This document shows, piece after piece, positions 24,213-34,711 of a stretch of DNA of 64,000 bases. The DNA comes from Typhlomys cinereus. Taxonomy: Eukaryota; Chordata; Mammalia; Rodentia; Platacanthomyidae. The stretch covers positions 1 to 64,000 of the forward strand of contig JALPQD010000909.1 in assembly GCA_023101885.1 (NCBI GenBank), read 5' to 3'. How positions within the stretch are numbered: the first letter of the stretch is position 1; the number at the start of each line of letters is the position of its first letter. The notes under the pieces are model-generated. The model was not told where the DNA came from, searched no databases, and saw nothing but the letters and a program-made list of their open reading frames with translations. A program made the position numbers and the translations under genes.

Positions 24213-24660
24213 CGAGGGAATTTCATGATTCACTTCTCTACTCTGGGATTTGCTACCATGACTCACCAACTTAGCATGCTCATATCTTTTCTCTACTTCA
24301 AAGCACTGTCCACCCTGTTCTGTTTACAGACCCAGTCATGGGAAGATGTGTTATTGTAAGCATCAAATAACATGTGGGGGAAGCCTACTATTCTCTGAGT
24401 GGAAGCATGCTGAGAGCTTAAGTGTGTATTATTCTGGAAAGAAGCATTTAGTTGCAAGAATGGCAGAGTCCATGCAAATTTTGACAGGAAATCATGGATA
24501 TACTTCCTTTTGAGAACAGCTCTTCAAGTCATGGTCTCTTGACACTTTCCCAAATATTGAGGTATCGTGAATCTTTAGACTAGAGTGTTAGGGCACAAGA
24601 TCCAGGCTAATGGAGTCTACTGTCTCATTTTGAAGAGGACTGGACCCGTCCATTTAGAAC
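24213..24660. other. No gene recognised
   Basis: Unassigned single-copy-looking sequence. Confidence 0.4.
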
Positions 24661-24663
24661 TAG

Positions 24664-24795
24664 CAGATATAATGCTGCTGCTACTGCTGTTGTAGTAGCT
24701 GTTGTTGCTGCTGCCCCATTGTCCATGCTGGTGCTGGTGCTGTTCTTGCTGTTGTTTCTTTTGCTGTTGTAGCTGCTAGTGTTGCTGCCATATTT
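24664..24795. repeat. Imperfect GCT/GTT trinucleotide tract
   Basis: About 130 bp of interrupted TGCTGCTGCT/TGTTGTTGCTG units. The interruptions suggest an old, stable tract. No coding frame through it has other support. Confidence 0.8.
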
Positions 24796-24914
24796 GGGGG
24801 TGTCTATGGGTAATGGTCCCTAACTCAGACCATGAAGTGTTTGTGTTCATTTATAGGGTATTGGGGCCTGAACACCTGAAATCTTACTAACAATCTCTCC
24901 TTCCAGATCTCCAA

Positions 24915-25165
24915 GAGAGATGACATTGTCTGTGAATGTCAGAAGACGTTAACAAATGTGGGCACCTGAGGAGCAAAGCGAAGAAAAGAGAAGAAATCTT
25001 CACTGATTCCTGTATCTCCTATCTCTACTCTACTCCCTGTGAGGGCCAGAAACACTATACTGACACTTATTCTGGGGACGCACTGTCAATGGCTTTAACT
25101 TAAGGCCTTGCGAAAATTTAATTCAAATGGTGTGTTATGTGACACAAACTCTAAGAATAAAGATC
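24915..25165 (+). other. Possible terminal exon with poly(A) signal
   Basis: A CTCTCCTTCCAG acceptor-like site is followed by a short open stretch of about 20 codons ending in TGA (near 24,970), then about 180 bp of non-coding sequence and an AATAAAG signal at about 25,157. The layout is that of a last coding exon plus 3' UTR, but I recognise no protein and see no confirmed upstream exons. Confidence 0.25.
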
Positions 25166-25169
25166 TCAC

Positions 25170-25552
25170 TATGCAAACAGTCATTCCCATAACTTGACTT
25201 TCTCTGGACTTGTCCAATCTTGATGTCCTTAATATGCTTCTTGATTTAGTAGCATGTTATACACATGAGTCCTGATTTTCTTTCAGAGAGCTTTGTCTTT
25301 GGGTAGCTTGCTGCTGTACTTACACCTGATCCATGTCTCCCTTTTCAAAAGAAATTTTGGGTACTTATGTCATGCACTGTTCAGAGTCATCTACACATGG
25401 GCCACAACATGCTCTGTGAGGTATGCTCTGTGAGGTATGCTCTGTGAGATGTGGTCTGAGGATGGTGAGGTGGTGTGCTTATATCTGTGAGGACAAAGAG
25501 ATCACGTTCTGGGTGGGGAAAAATACCCAGAATAAGGCTTAATTCTATATAA
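25170..25552. other. No gene recognised
   Basis: Contains a short local tandem repeat of a GAGGTATGCTCTGT unit near 25,418-25,450. Otherwise unassigned. Confidence 0.4.
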
Positions 25553-25975
25553 GGTGTTGCAGTCCTGCCTGCATGGTTTGCTGATAAATGATCAGAACAC
25601 AGCTCAAGGAACAAGGATTTACTTCTTAAGACAGTCCCGTTACAGTTCATAGTCCAGCTTGACGGGAGAGTACACACCAACACCAGGGCCGAGGGAACTG
25701 GCCACGCTATCACTGCATAACAGCTGAGAGATGGACAATCCTTACTTGCCAGACCAGCATGTCTGGCCAAGTGAACAGAGGTGCCAACTCTCTCAACCAG
25801 CTCTCTGTGATTTATCCAGGGCCTAATCCCACCCACCATGGGCTGGGTCTTCCTCAGCAGCTAGACAATCTCCTTCAGGTTTGCTCTGGCTTAACTCAAC
25901 CATCAACTCTCTACAACTGTGCCCAGAGCTCAAACCCTCAGTCAAGTTGACACCAGGTGCTTAACTATGACATAA
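25553..25975 (-). mobile_element. Solo MaLR-type LTR, copy 2
   Basis: A close relative of the 11,560 LTR in the same orientation, sharing the TCCAGCTTGA.GGGAGA, CTTGCCAGACCAGCATGTCTG and CAAACCCTCAG blocks. No internal region is attached. Confidence 0.75.
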
Positions 25976-26289
25976 GTTAATGTCAGAAACATGTCTGACA
26001 GTCTCATTTAGGTGATAAGCTCATCATACAACTTCTACGAGTAAGTTCCATAATCAAGCTTTAACAAAATTCTTTTTGCACCACTGTCCGAGAGAATCTC
26101 TCACTAGTAGTATTAGTGAGTAGGTACTGAGTACTTGAGAGAGCTTGTCACACAAATGAGGCAACCATGGCTGTTGCAGTCTTGCCCTGGGAGCTTTACT
26201 TTTTTCAGTGTTAATATTTGACTGGATCTCCTCACCACTGGTTCAGCTTCAACTCCTCCACAGTTTTTCTACATTGGCTTCATTTTCAT

Positions 26290-27685
26290 TTAAAAACTAC
26301 ACCTATATTCTTGCTCATCTTCACTGAAGATGAAACACCACACACTGAAAAAACACCACACACTCCCAGCATATGCTGACGCTGCCAGGAAAATGTGTGT
26401 GGATGCCCCAGACCAGAGTCGCGGCCTCGAGACCAGGGCTCCCCAGGACCAGGTGGAGAACAGAACACACGCAACTCCATTTTGGCCGAGTGGATTCTGA
26501 ACCCACTTTATTGAAACTTAGTGACAGCTTTATACTAGAAAATTTTAGGGCAAAGAATGTGTCCCTGCACCTGCAAACAGAGGAAAACAAACATGACCCT
26601 CCCAGTCTCCTATGCTCAGTAAGAATAAACAACTTTTTTTTCTAAGTAGCTAACCCATTGTTTGAGGGAAAAACAGATTCTATTCTCCCAGTTTTTTCAA
26701 TTCTATCTAATCTATAATGCTTCACAGGATAGCCCTGGGGCTGAGCCCACATTGTCTTAACAGAGATTGCATTTTTAAAATACACAGAGGAGGACTGAGC
26801 TCCTTTAATAGTAAGGTTGCTTATGTCTCCCTTTGAGGAATTCCAGAGGTATATTGCAATCAGTAGTTGATGAGCCATCCGGGAACAATGCATTCTCCAA
26901 ACCAGGGTACCATACTGTCGGGCCCCATTTCGCCAAGGGTTTCTCTTTGGGGACAGAGGCGATCATTGGTGGGGGTGCACTCAGATGCTCCATCTCTGTG
27001 ATTTCCCATAAGAGTGCTGTTTGGGGAAGGGAAAGACACAGCCCCCTTCGCTACCGACATGGATTCTCCCAGTTTGGATTGCAAATACCATCTCCAGGGG
27101 ATGGTCTTGGCGTCTAGACTTTCTGGCATGATGGTCTCTTCCTTGGCCTTCAGCCAGGGTAAGAGCGGGGTATCACGGTTCCTTTTAAGGTTCGACTGAA
27201 CAAATAGCATAGTCATATACTTCTGGAATTTCTGAGTTAGTTGGTAATTTTACCCACCTATGTTTTAAAACTCTAGAAGTTATTCTCTAATTTCCTTAAA
27301 ATCAGTGCACACATTCTGGCTAACAAGTCTACTTATTGTAAGTGACTAGACATGAAATCTCTATTTACAATTTGACTTAAAGTTAAAAGCAAGCTTTTTC
27401 TCTAAACCTAAGGATAGGTAAAAGGCACACCCAATTCCCAGAAGAATTCCTCCTGCCAGAGACAAAACTTAAATTATCTAGGGAGGAAATACTAGCACCT
27501 GCCCATGGGCGTTACTGTGATTTTTCCCAGGGAGCAGGCATTAGGTCCCCAACTGGGCAGATATATACCAAGGCCTGACAATTCCCGTATTTTAATGCCA
27601 TGTCCTTTTCCCAGAAATTGTTTCCATAGAACAATGTTCTGCCATGCTGGGACCTTATCCATCAGAATGGTTGGATTAGGGCGCA
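26290..27685 (-). mobile_element. ERV-like fragment: LTR piece plus internal reading frames
   Basis: At 26,290-26,640, in minus sense, there is an LTR-like segment with a TTTATTCTTACTGAGC block, an AATAAAGTGGG poly(A)-type signal and a GC-rich end. Upstream of it (26,640-27,690) the minus strand has several overlapping open stretches of 60-118 codons that look like a broken retroviral internal region. I cannot assign gag, pol or env with confidence. No intact gene is present. Class II (ERVK-like) is a guess from the LTR layout. Confidence 0.4.
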
Positions 27686-27687
27686 GC

Positions 27688-28108
27688 ATGTCATAGTTAG
27701 GCACAGGTGTCAACTTGACAGTTGAGGGTTTGAGCTCTGGGCATTTATAGAGGATTAATGTTCAAGCCCACAGCAAACCTGCAGGAGATTGTCTAGCTGA
27801 CAGGGAAAGCCCAGCCCACGGTGGATGGGACTAGGCCCTGAAATAAACTATATAGAGAGAGCTGATTGAGAAAGTTGGCATCCTTGTGTATAGTTGACCG
27901 GACATGCTGGTCTGGCAAGTAAAGATCATCCCTCTCTCAGCTGTTACATAGAGATTGTGTGGCCAGATCCCTCCGCCTTGGTATTGGTGTGAGCTCTCCT
28001 GTCAAGCTGGACCGAGAACTGTAACCAGAGGATCATAAGAGAAAATAACCATCTTGTTCCCTTAAGCTATTTGATGGTGATTCATCAGTAAACGAGCAGG
28101 CTAACTGC
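27688..28108 (+). mobile_element. Solo MaLR-type LTR, copy 3 (inverted)
   Basis: Same family as the 11,560 and 25,553 LTRs but in plus orientation. It begins TGTCATAGTTAGGCACAGGT followed by GTCAACTTGACAG, and ends after AGAAAATAACCATCTTG. It abuts the ERV-like fragment directly. Confidence 0.75.
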
Positions 28109-28109
28109 T

Positions 28110-28588
28110 GAAACCGGAAACTATACTTGCTAGATACAGTCTGAGCAACACACTTGCTTGCCCAAATACCTCAAGCAGAGCCTGGAGCAATGCTGGCCTC
28201 TTGAGGACAGTGTACCCTGAAATTGCCTGCCTTCTCCAAGGGAAAAAGCACAAGCACAGTGATGCAACCTGTTTTGACAATGACTGCTGGCCAGCCGCAA
28301 CTTACAAAATCCTCTGCCATTTACCAGCCAAATCTGAAGGGTATTTTAACTCTTCCAGCATCTGCAAGCCAGACCTAAACAGGTCACAGGGCCTTGAATT
28401 ATATATAGACTTGATAAACAGGTTTTAAGAGTTCAAAAATAAGCTGTGATTTTGTGGCTCCAAATCTATGGGTTACCAGCAACCTTAGGTGTCAAGATAA
28501 TCCTAGAAGCAGAGAGTTGAACAGTAACAGTGCTCATATTTTTAAAGACTACATATTGTATGTGTTCATTTCTCACATTTGTTTAAAT
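28110..28588 (+). other. Unassigned sequence with a 75-codon open frame
   Basis: A plus-strand open frame at 28,201-28,428 is Cys- and Lys-rich. It lies directly 3' of the plus-strand LTR, where an LTR-element internal region would be. I recognise no domain, so a retroelement relic is the most economical reading. Confidence 0.25.
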
Positions 28589-28589
28589 T

Positions 28590-28879
28590 GGGGCTGGAGA
28601 GGTGGCTCAGGGGTTAAGGACCTTGCAGGCAGAAGGTCCTGAGTTCAGATCCCAGATCCCACGTATAGACGCCAGGCGGAAGCAGGGGACTGCCTGCTTC
28701 TGGTCCTGGTAGGGCGGAGACTGTGAATCCCTGGGCAGAGAAAACAAGAAGGAGGTGGAGGCGGTCCATGGTGGTTCCCGAATTCTTCCGTGGTTCTAGA
28801 CACACACAGACACACACACACGCGAGAGGGAGCACATACATATGCACACACGCACAATTGAATAATAATAATAAAAAAT
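28590..28879 (+). repeat. tRNA-headed SINE (family 1)
   Basis: Head GGGGCTGGAGAGGTGGCTCA, GC-rich body with GGTCCATGGTGGTTCCCGAA, CA-type microsatellite and an AATTGAATAATAATAATAAA tail. It shares its body with the SINEs at 23.9 kb and 58.7 kb. Confidence 0.88.
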
Positions 28880-29068
28880 TTTAATTGGCCACATAGAATC
28901 ATTTTTCTTTGAAAAAATCAGTTAAACAATTAAAGAGAAACAAATTAGAAGAGACAGTTGAGGACCCACATGGACAGAGTTAAGAAACTTCATGATCCTG
29001 ACTCCTTATGTCCCATCTGCTTCTCCACTGTGGGGTCCTTATTCTCCATTTGAAAATGGGAAAGGGAG

Positions 29069-31475
29069 GCGTGGTCGGGCGGACAAAGGCAGCCAGGGAG
29101 AGAGATGGGGTCTGGGGGTCTCGGGGCGTGGCCCAGGCCAAAGCAATTCTTTAAAGAGTTGACCATACAATCTCAAAATTCATATGGAGGCACAAAAGAC
29201 CCAGGATAGCAAAAACAATCCTGAGTAACAAAAACACTGCTGGAGGTATCACCATACCAAACCTTGGTCTATACTACAAATCCATAGTTGTAAAAACAGC
29301 CTGGTACTGGCTCCAAAATAAACATACAGATCAATGAATAAGGGTTGAAGATCCAGATACAAGCCCACAAAATTACAGCCATTTGGTCTTTGACAAAGGG
29401 GCTCAAAAAATCCAATGGAAAAAGAACAGTATCTTCAACAAATGGTGCTGACAAAATTGGATCTCCACATGTAGAAGATTAAAACTGGACCCGCACTTGT
29501 CACCTTGTATAAGACTTAATTCCAAATGGATCAAGGACCTTGATATAAGGCCAGAGACTATAAAAACCATAGTTGAAAGGGTAGGGAATTCCCTCGAGCT
29601 GATTGGGCTAGGCCAACAGTTCCTCCACAGACATCCAATGGCACAGTCACTGCTACCAACTCTCAACAGTTGGGATCTTGTGAAATTAAAGAGCTTCTGT
29701 TCAGATAAAGGGGTTGTAACACGAGCTCAAAGGCAACCCACAGAATGGGAGAAAATCTTCACTAACCACATATCTGATAGAGCTCTACTATCCAGAATGC
29801 ACAAAGAACTTAGAAAACTAAACACCAAGGAAATGGAACTTAAAAGAAACTTTACTAGGGATGAAATTAAAATGTCTAACAAATATCTTAAAAATGCTCC
29901 TACTTCCTTAGCCATCAGGAAAATGCAAATCAAAACTTCCCTGAGATATCATCTCACCCCGGTCAGGATGGCAAAAATCCACAATACGAACAACACCAAA
30001 TGCTGGAGAGGATGTGGAGAGAGGGGAACTCTCCTACATTGCTGGTGGGAATGCAGGCTCATACAACCACTCTGGCGAGCCATCTGGAGATTCTTAAAGA
30101 AATTAAAGATTGAAATGCCACATGACCCTGCGATTCCACTTTTGGGAATAACCCCCCAAACAGCAAAAATTCACCTCCATAGCACAAGCACGACCATGTT
30201 CATAGCAGCAGTGTTTACAATAGCAAAGTCATGGAATCAACCTAAGTGTCCAACAGTTGACGAGCGGATAAGGAAATTTTGGTACATCTATACAATGGAG
30301 TACTACTCAGCCATCAAAAATGATGACTTACTGGAATTTGCTGGGAAATGGATGTCATTAGAAACAATTATATTGAGTGAAGTATCCCACACCCAGAATA
30401 TTAAGTGCCATATGTACTCCCTATCAGGTGGCTCCTACTACCAAACCTACCCAGCCCACCTAGAGACATTCGAGGATAAATCTCTGTAATACAGTAAATG
30501 CAAGGATTATGAACAGGAGGGATGGGCCACAGCAGAAACAAGGAGAGAGGGGACCATGATACAGCAGAGAAAATAGTCCTCCATCAAGGACTGCAAATAA
30601 GCAATGAGACATCTGGTCAAATTCACAGACTTTTCATTCCTGATCATTTACAACTGAGGGGGTGTGATCTCACCAGAAGGGGAGAGCATACAGTCTGGCA
30701 GATAATAAGTAAATATTTTGCAAATGGGTGATTGACCCCTCCCTCACTGTGGTTTCCTACTTTTATTACATCTACCTTTGAATATACTCTAATAACAAGA
30801 CAATAGTTTAACAGCTTTTTATCTCTGGCCGGGGAGTGACATCCAATACCCATCAGGATGGAGTGAAAGGCATTGCAGGAGCAGCAAAAACACAAAAGAA
30901 AATCAACAAACCAGAACCCAGAACTTCAGAGACTCTGTATCAATCACCTAGAACTAGGCCACCCTAATCTCTCCCCATCCTGAAGCTCAGGGAAATTTGC
31001 AGAAGAGGGGCGGTAAGATTGTAAGAGCACAAGGATGGGAAGAGCAATGATATGTCAGATACTCCACACAAGTTAGGGCTGAAGCAATCATAATTGGACT
31101 TTGCATGGCCCATGCAATGTCCAACACACTATTGACCCCACAAAGTCTAGCATTTGCTAAAAGCACCAAGATCCTTGGAGGCAAGGGATTGCCAACCAAA
31201 ATAGGGTTCCTAAGCTTAAGGGGAACACAGGAAAGGGTTCAGGAAAATGCCGCTGGGTTCTTGTACGTCATCGGAGAGGAGGATCCAGAGGAGAGTTTGG
31301 CATGCACATTAAAGGATTCTCCAGGATTGGGGCAGGGGAGGCACTGGGGAATGGGGAGGGAGGAGTAAGAGGAGGGTGAGCAGAGGCATGGGGGGAGGAG
31401 GAGGGAGGGAGGGAACCGGTGTACCTATTAAGTTTGTATGAGCGGAGATAATAAAAAATGTTAAAAATAGAAAAA
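29069..31475 (+). mobile_element. Internally deleted L1 with a GC-rich 5' cap
   Basis: Bounded by a 17/18-bp target-site duplication (29,052-29,068 and 31,476-31,493, both GAAAATGG-initial). The first roughly 70 bp are GC-rich and unlike ORF2. At about 29,140 they join directly to the L1 ORF2 C-terminal third, which then continues through the best-preserved ORF2 end in the window (open 29,497-30,489), the 3' UTR, the polypurine tract and an A-rich tail. The ORF2 blocks visible are [44 protein letters not shown] and YTMEYYSAIKND. No reverse transcriptase catalytic motif is included. Confidence 0.9.
29497..30489 (+). CDS. L1 ORF2 C-terminal fragment (open, 330 codons)
   Basis: The C-terminal part of the L1 ORF2 protein, downstream of the endonuclease and reverse transcriptase domains. 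It includes the conserved Cys-rich region (CWRGCGERG ... CWWECR) thought to bind RNA. It lacks the catalytic domains and a native start, so it is a retrotransposon remnant and not a host gene. An open frame of nearly 1 kb indicates a fairly young insertion. Confidence 0.9.
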   Translation: MSPCIRLNSKWIKDLDIRPETIKTIVERVGNSLELIGLGQQFLHRHPMAQSLLPTLNSWDLVKLKSFCSDKGVVTRAQRQPTEWEKIFTNHISDRALLSRMHKELRKLNTKEMELKRNFTRDEIKMSNKYLKNAPTSLAIRKMQIKTSLRYHLTPVRMAKIHNTNNTKCWRGCGERGTLLHCWWECRLIQPLWRAIWRFLKKLKIEMPHDPAIPLLGITPQTAKIHLHSTSTTMFIAAVFTIAKSWNQPKCPTVDERIRKFWYIYTMEYYSAIKNDDLLEFAGKWMSLETIILSEVSHTQNIKCHMYSLSGGSYYQTYPAHLETFEDKSL

Positions 31476-31493
31476 GAAAATGGAAAAGGGGAG

Positions 31494-31917
31494 TCAGAAC
31501 TAACAGAGACTTAATTATTATAAAATTCTTTGAAATCTTATTAAAAAGCTGTTGTTAAATTTTCAAAGTATGCATTGCTCATTCCTAAACAGTTATTTAC
31601 ATTTAAAAAATTCTCTTTCTAGATAGAATCATGTGTCAAAAGCAATAGTTTCACGGGGCACATTTTTTTAAAAATAAATTTGATAAAATATTTAAGAAAA
31701 CTGGTAACAAATGATAATTCTAAGTATGTGCTGCCATATTAAAGTGTCCAGCTCATCTGTGTCTCACACTAAATAAAAGGATTTAACAATCAAATTCTCC
31801 TGTGTAACTCTAATACAAAATTCAGGAGGTTTAGTATGAACCATTACTTCCAAGCATCATTCTGAAAACGTTTCCCAACATTGTCCACCTTTGCGTTCTC
31901 TATCTCTGTCTCTCTTT
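31494..31917. other. No gene recognised
   Basis: AT-rich unassigned sequence between two L1 insertions. Confidence 0.4.
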
Positions 31918-31919
31918 CA

Positions 31920-31988
31920 TGGGAACCGGTGTACCTATTAAGTTTGTGTGAGTGGAAATATAATAAAAAATATTAAAAAAACAAAAGA
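31920..31988 (+). mobile_element. Ultra-short L1 3' end
   Basis: GGGAACCGGTGTACCTATTA and the following lines match the last roughly 65 bp of the L1 3' UTR at 31,410-31,470, including the AATAAAAAAT tail. It represents an extremely 5'-truncated insertion. Confidence 0.75.
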
Positions 31989-31989
31989 A

Positions 31990-32880
31990 TAAATGGCGGG
32001 TATGCTGGAAAAGATCAGGTAACTTTGGAACATCTGATTTGCAGTCGTTAAAGGAGAAATTCCCACAGAGAATTTTGGGGAAAGGAAGATAATAAGTTTT
32101 CCCTTTTGTCCTGGGGTCAGAAGAGTCATTCCAGTTTTTGTGCCTGTTGGACCCATCTACCATGTGACCTGGGCAACATCTCAGCTGCTCATCTTTTCTC
32201 TCGGTTCTCCTAGTTCCTGCAGTTAAGCATGGCCAGCCCTAGCACGTGCATTCTAAAGTCCCATCAGACACTGATACATATAAATTCACAACCGTCCCGA
32301 TAAGTCAGGTGACCATTTGTCTCAGTCTACCCATATTCTGGAAGGACAGACATTGGAAATGAAAATCCAGGGCAACGCAGAATGGTCGGTCACCTCATGG
32401 TCAAGATGCATAGTAGCATTTCCCGATTTTTCCAGACACAAAATCTCCTCTTTAAATTGCCTTTCCAGGGCCCAAAAAGACTTTCTGCTTTTATTCTCCT
32501 TTCAATGTTCTTATCTCAATATCATCAGCCAATACATCTGATGTAACAGAGGCAAAACTGCCTGTCACTCTGATTCTGCTCACCCCTCAGTACACGTCCT
32601 TAACCAAAAATCACTCCCAACATTTCTCTCGACGCCTAAGCTAGTTCCAAAACATGGGAACTTGGTCCAGAAATCCAAATCCTAGACCAAAAAAAAAAAG
32701 AATTGAAAACTCAAGTTTACAGTCCCGTATTAAATTTCAGTGTAAGGTTTAGTTTTCAACTAACAAAACCGAGCTACATGAATTCTGGAAGACTGGAGAA
32801 AGAAGCCAACGAAGCCCAAGCCTGAGATTTAGTAGACGCCAGTAACTAGGGTCTCTGTCGGAGAAATGTAAGGCGAATCC
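31990..32880. other. No gene recognised
   Basis: Unassigned sequence leading into the CpG island. On the APMAP strand it would be intron 1. I looked for an APMAP exon 2-like block here and saw none. Confidence 0.45.
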
Positions 32881-33520
32881 TCACGAAACGATGACCAACA
32901 AAGTCCCGTCCCTTCCCCAGTCCGCGGAAGGACCGAAGGCGCCCTTCGAGCGGCAGGTGCGGAGGGGCAGGAGGGTCTTGCAGGACAGCAAGATGGGACC
33001 GCGTCGCCGGGGGCCGCGCCAGCAGCACGTGGACCAGCGGGCAGGGAGCGCCGAGAGGCGCGGAGAGGAAGGAAGGAGCGCGCTGGACCGGAGGACCGCG
33101 CTAGAGCGGGAAGGAGCCGGCCCAGGACCTGGGCACCTCGCGCAGGTGCGTCCGCTCGCCCGGACCCCGTTTTCCGTTGGGGCTCGGCACGGGGACCGCG
33201 GCAGCGGGCGCTGGCGACGCGCTCAGGCGGACGGGACCCGGCCTACCTGCCGTCCTTGGCCTCCGGAGCCTGCTCGTTGTCCGTGACCACCTGCGGCCGC
33301 AGGGGCCGGCGCTGCCACAGCCCGTCCGCCTCGCTCATCCTCGCCCGCACCTGTAGGCGGCCAGCGCTCTGCGGAGCGGACGGGCGGCTCCGCCCCCAGG
33401 GCGCGCACGAGTGACGCAACACCCAGCGACTGGCCCGCAGCGCAGGTCCCGCCCCCTCGAGCTGTGGAGGAGCGGTGCGGCTCCTCCCACGACTCCAGCA
33501 GGCGTCCTGCTCCTGGTGAA
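32880..33520. promoter_or_regulatory. CpG island promoter
   Basis: The only strongly GC- and CpG-rich stretch in the window. It covers APMAP exon 1, its 5' flank and the start of intron 1. CpG runs (GCGTCGCCGGGGGCCGCGCC) and an Sp1-type CCCGCCCC box at about 33,449 are visible, plus an ATF/CREB-like TGACGCAA at about 33,412. This is a typical housekeeping promoter. It might fire in both directions, but no plus-strand gene start could be matched to FECH. Confidence 0.85.
33247..33338 (-). CDS. APMAP: APMAP coding exon 1 (adipocyte plasma membrane-associated protein)
   Basis: On the minus strand the ATG at 33,336-33,338 begins MSEADGLWQRRPLRPQVV, followed by a TDNEQAPEAKDG segment. This closely matches the cytoplasmic N-terminus of mammalian APMAP, which begins MSEADGLRQRRPLRPQVV. 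After 30 codons plus AG the exon ends at a GTAGGC donor (33,246-33,245). That split serine codon is where I expect APMAP exon 1 to end by comparison with the human protein. APMAP is a type II membrane glycoprotein with a beta-propeller (strictosidine-synthase/arylesterase-like) ectodomain, linked to adipocyte differentiation. Only the short cytosolic tail is in this exon; the transmembrane segment should be in exon 2. I could not find exon 2 or later exons on the minus strand between 33.2 kb and the left edge. Confidence 0.82.
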
Positions 33521-34195
33521 CTGGAGCTGGAGATGTCAGTGTGTGCGGCTGCACGCAGGTAGTTACTGGCCAGGCTGGCACTCGTTCTTGACGGCCACCT
33601 GGCTTCTGACGGGCGGTGTGAAACCCCGTTGAAAAAGATTTTTTCTAAAACCGTCCGCTTCAGAACACAAGACACAAATTGTATAGCTTTGGTTAAAGTC
33701 ACATGAGTGCTAGAACTTCAAAAGGTTGTAAAAGACATTTATGAAGTTTCAAAGAGCATTACCCTTAAAGACAGACACAAACACAAATCACGCTAATAAC
33801 AACGGTTTAGGAATTATCAGGTGGTCGCACACACAGGATTACAGTGAGTCGAGCATATTCCAGGAGGACCTACGAAGCGGAGCCATTCGTTTCTGGAAAT
33901 TAATGGAAGCTGTAATGTCAACGGAGTCAATCCAGAAAATTGGTCATACGAAAGCATTTGACTAGTGGAGAAAAGCAAAGGTGGATGAAGCTGGGAGTTT
34001 AATAAAAAAGACAGAAAAGAGGATTTGGGGCAGCAAGAACAATTTTTTTTATATTGTGCACTGGAAAAGCTCTTCGAGGAAAGTCTTGTTCAAAGTGCTG
34101 TTAACGATTTCCTTATTGCCCTTGGAGGCTTTCCAGATGCTCTTTCATTGCTAGGTGACACTAGAACGTCACACACATGTTCTCTTATTTTAATT
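33521..34195. other. 5' flank of APMAP, no plus-strand gene recognised
   Basis: A short plus-strand ATG frame (33,533-33,558) ends at a GTAGTT donor-like site, but it does not resemble FECH exon 1. The rest is unassigned. Confidence 0.45.
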
Positions 34196-34199
34196 TTAA

Positions 34200-34474
34200 T
34201 TTAATTTAATTTTATATTATTTTACGAGTATCTGTGTGTGGGTCTGTGTCTGTGTGTACCAGAGGGAACAGTGATGCCAGTGGAGGACCAAGGATCACTT
34301 CAGAAGTCACCCTGGATTGCTTCTACCTTCTATTTGCTTTGCTCTGGAGTTTCTCAGACTCTGCCTTCCAGGATCATTAGTGCTGGCTGCTGCCATTTCT
34401 GCCTGTTGATTTTACTTAGGATCTAGGATCTAAACTCAGATGGAGGCTTAACCTCTGAACCATATTTTCAGCCC
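34200..34474 (-). repeat. tRNA-headed SINE (family 2)
   Basis: The plus strand shows a TG-rich start, the GTGATGCCAGTGGAGGACCA and CACCCTGGATTGCTTCTACC blocks, and a 3' end complementary to the GGCTGGAGAGATGGCTCAG-type head (here degraded). Confidence 0.75.
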
Positions 34475-34711
34475 ATGCTCAGTATTCTTACATTGAAACA
34501 GTTCAAGGGTATTTTGTAGAGATCCCAGGTTATAACCCAGGTCTTGGCAACATTGTACTTGACCCCATGTTACTGAATACAGCCAGTAGGGCTATTATGT
34601 CAGAGAGAAATTTCAAAAAGTGCTGTAAGCCAGCTCTTTCCTACCTCTCTGAATTCCATTTCACACCAGAAGGATGACTGGCTTTCTCTCATTCTGTGCC
34701 TCCATGACTGT

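Noticed and set aside
24664..24795. CRISPR-like or coding repeat array
   Set aside because: The units are 3 bp, interrupted and without spacers; it is a trinucleotide tract.
29497..30489. Novel 330-residue host protein
   Set aside because: The sequence is the C-terminus of L1 ORF2 within a dated insertion.
32846..33028. Minus-strand 60-codon frame in the CpG island
   Set aside because: It lies inside APMAP intron 1 in GC-rich DNA where stops are rare, and it has no recognisable domain.
33533..33558. Plus-strand ATG frame with a GTAGTT donor as FECH exon 1
   Set aside because: It encodes nothing like the FECH N-terminus, and its 26-bp coding length leaves phase 2, whereas exon 2 needs phase 1, so splicing to 43,661 would put FECH out of frame.
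33223..33702. 159-codon Ala/Gly-rich minus-strand frame
   Set aside because: It overlaps the APMAP exon in another frame and its composition is typical of CpG islands.
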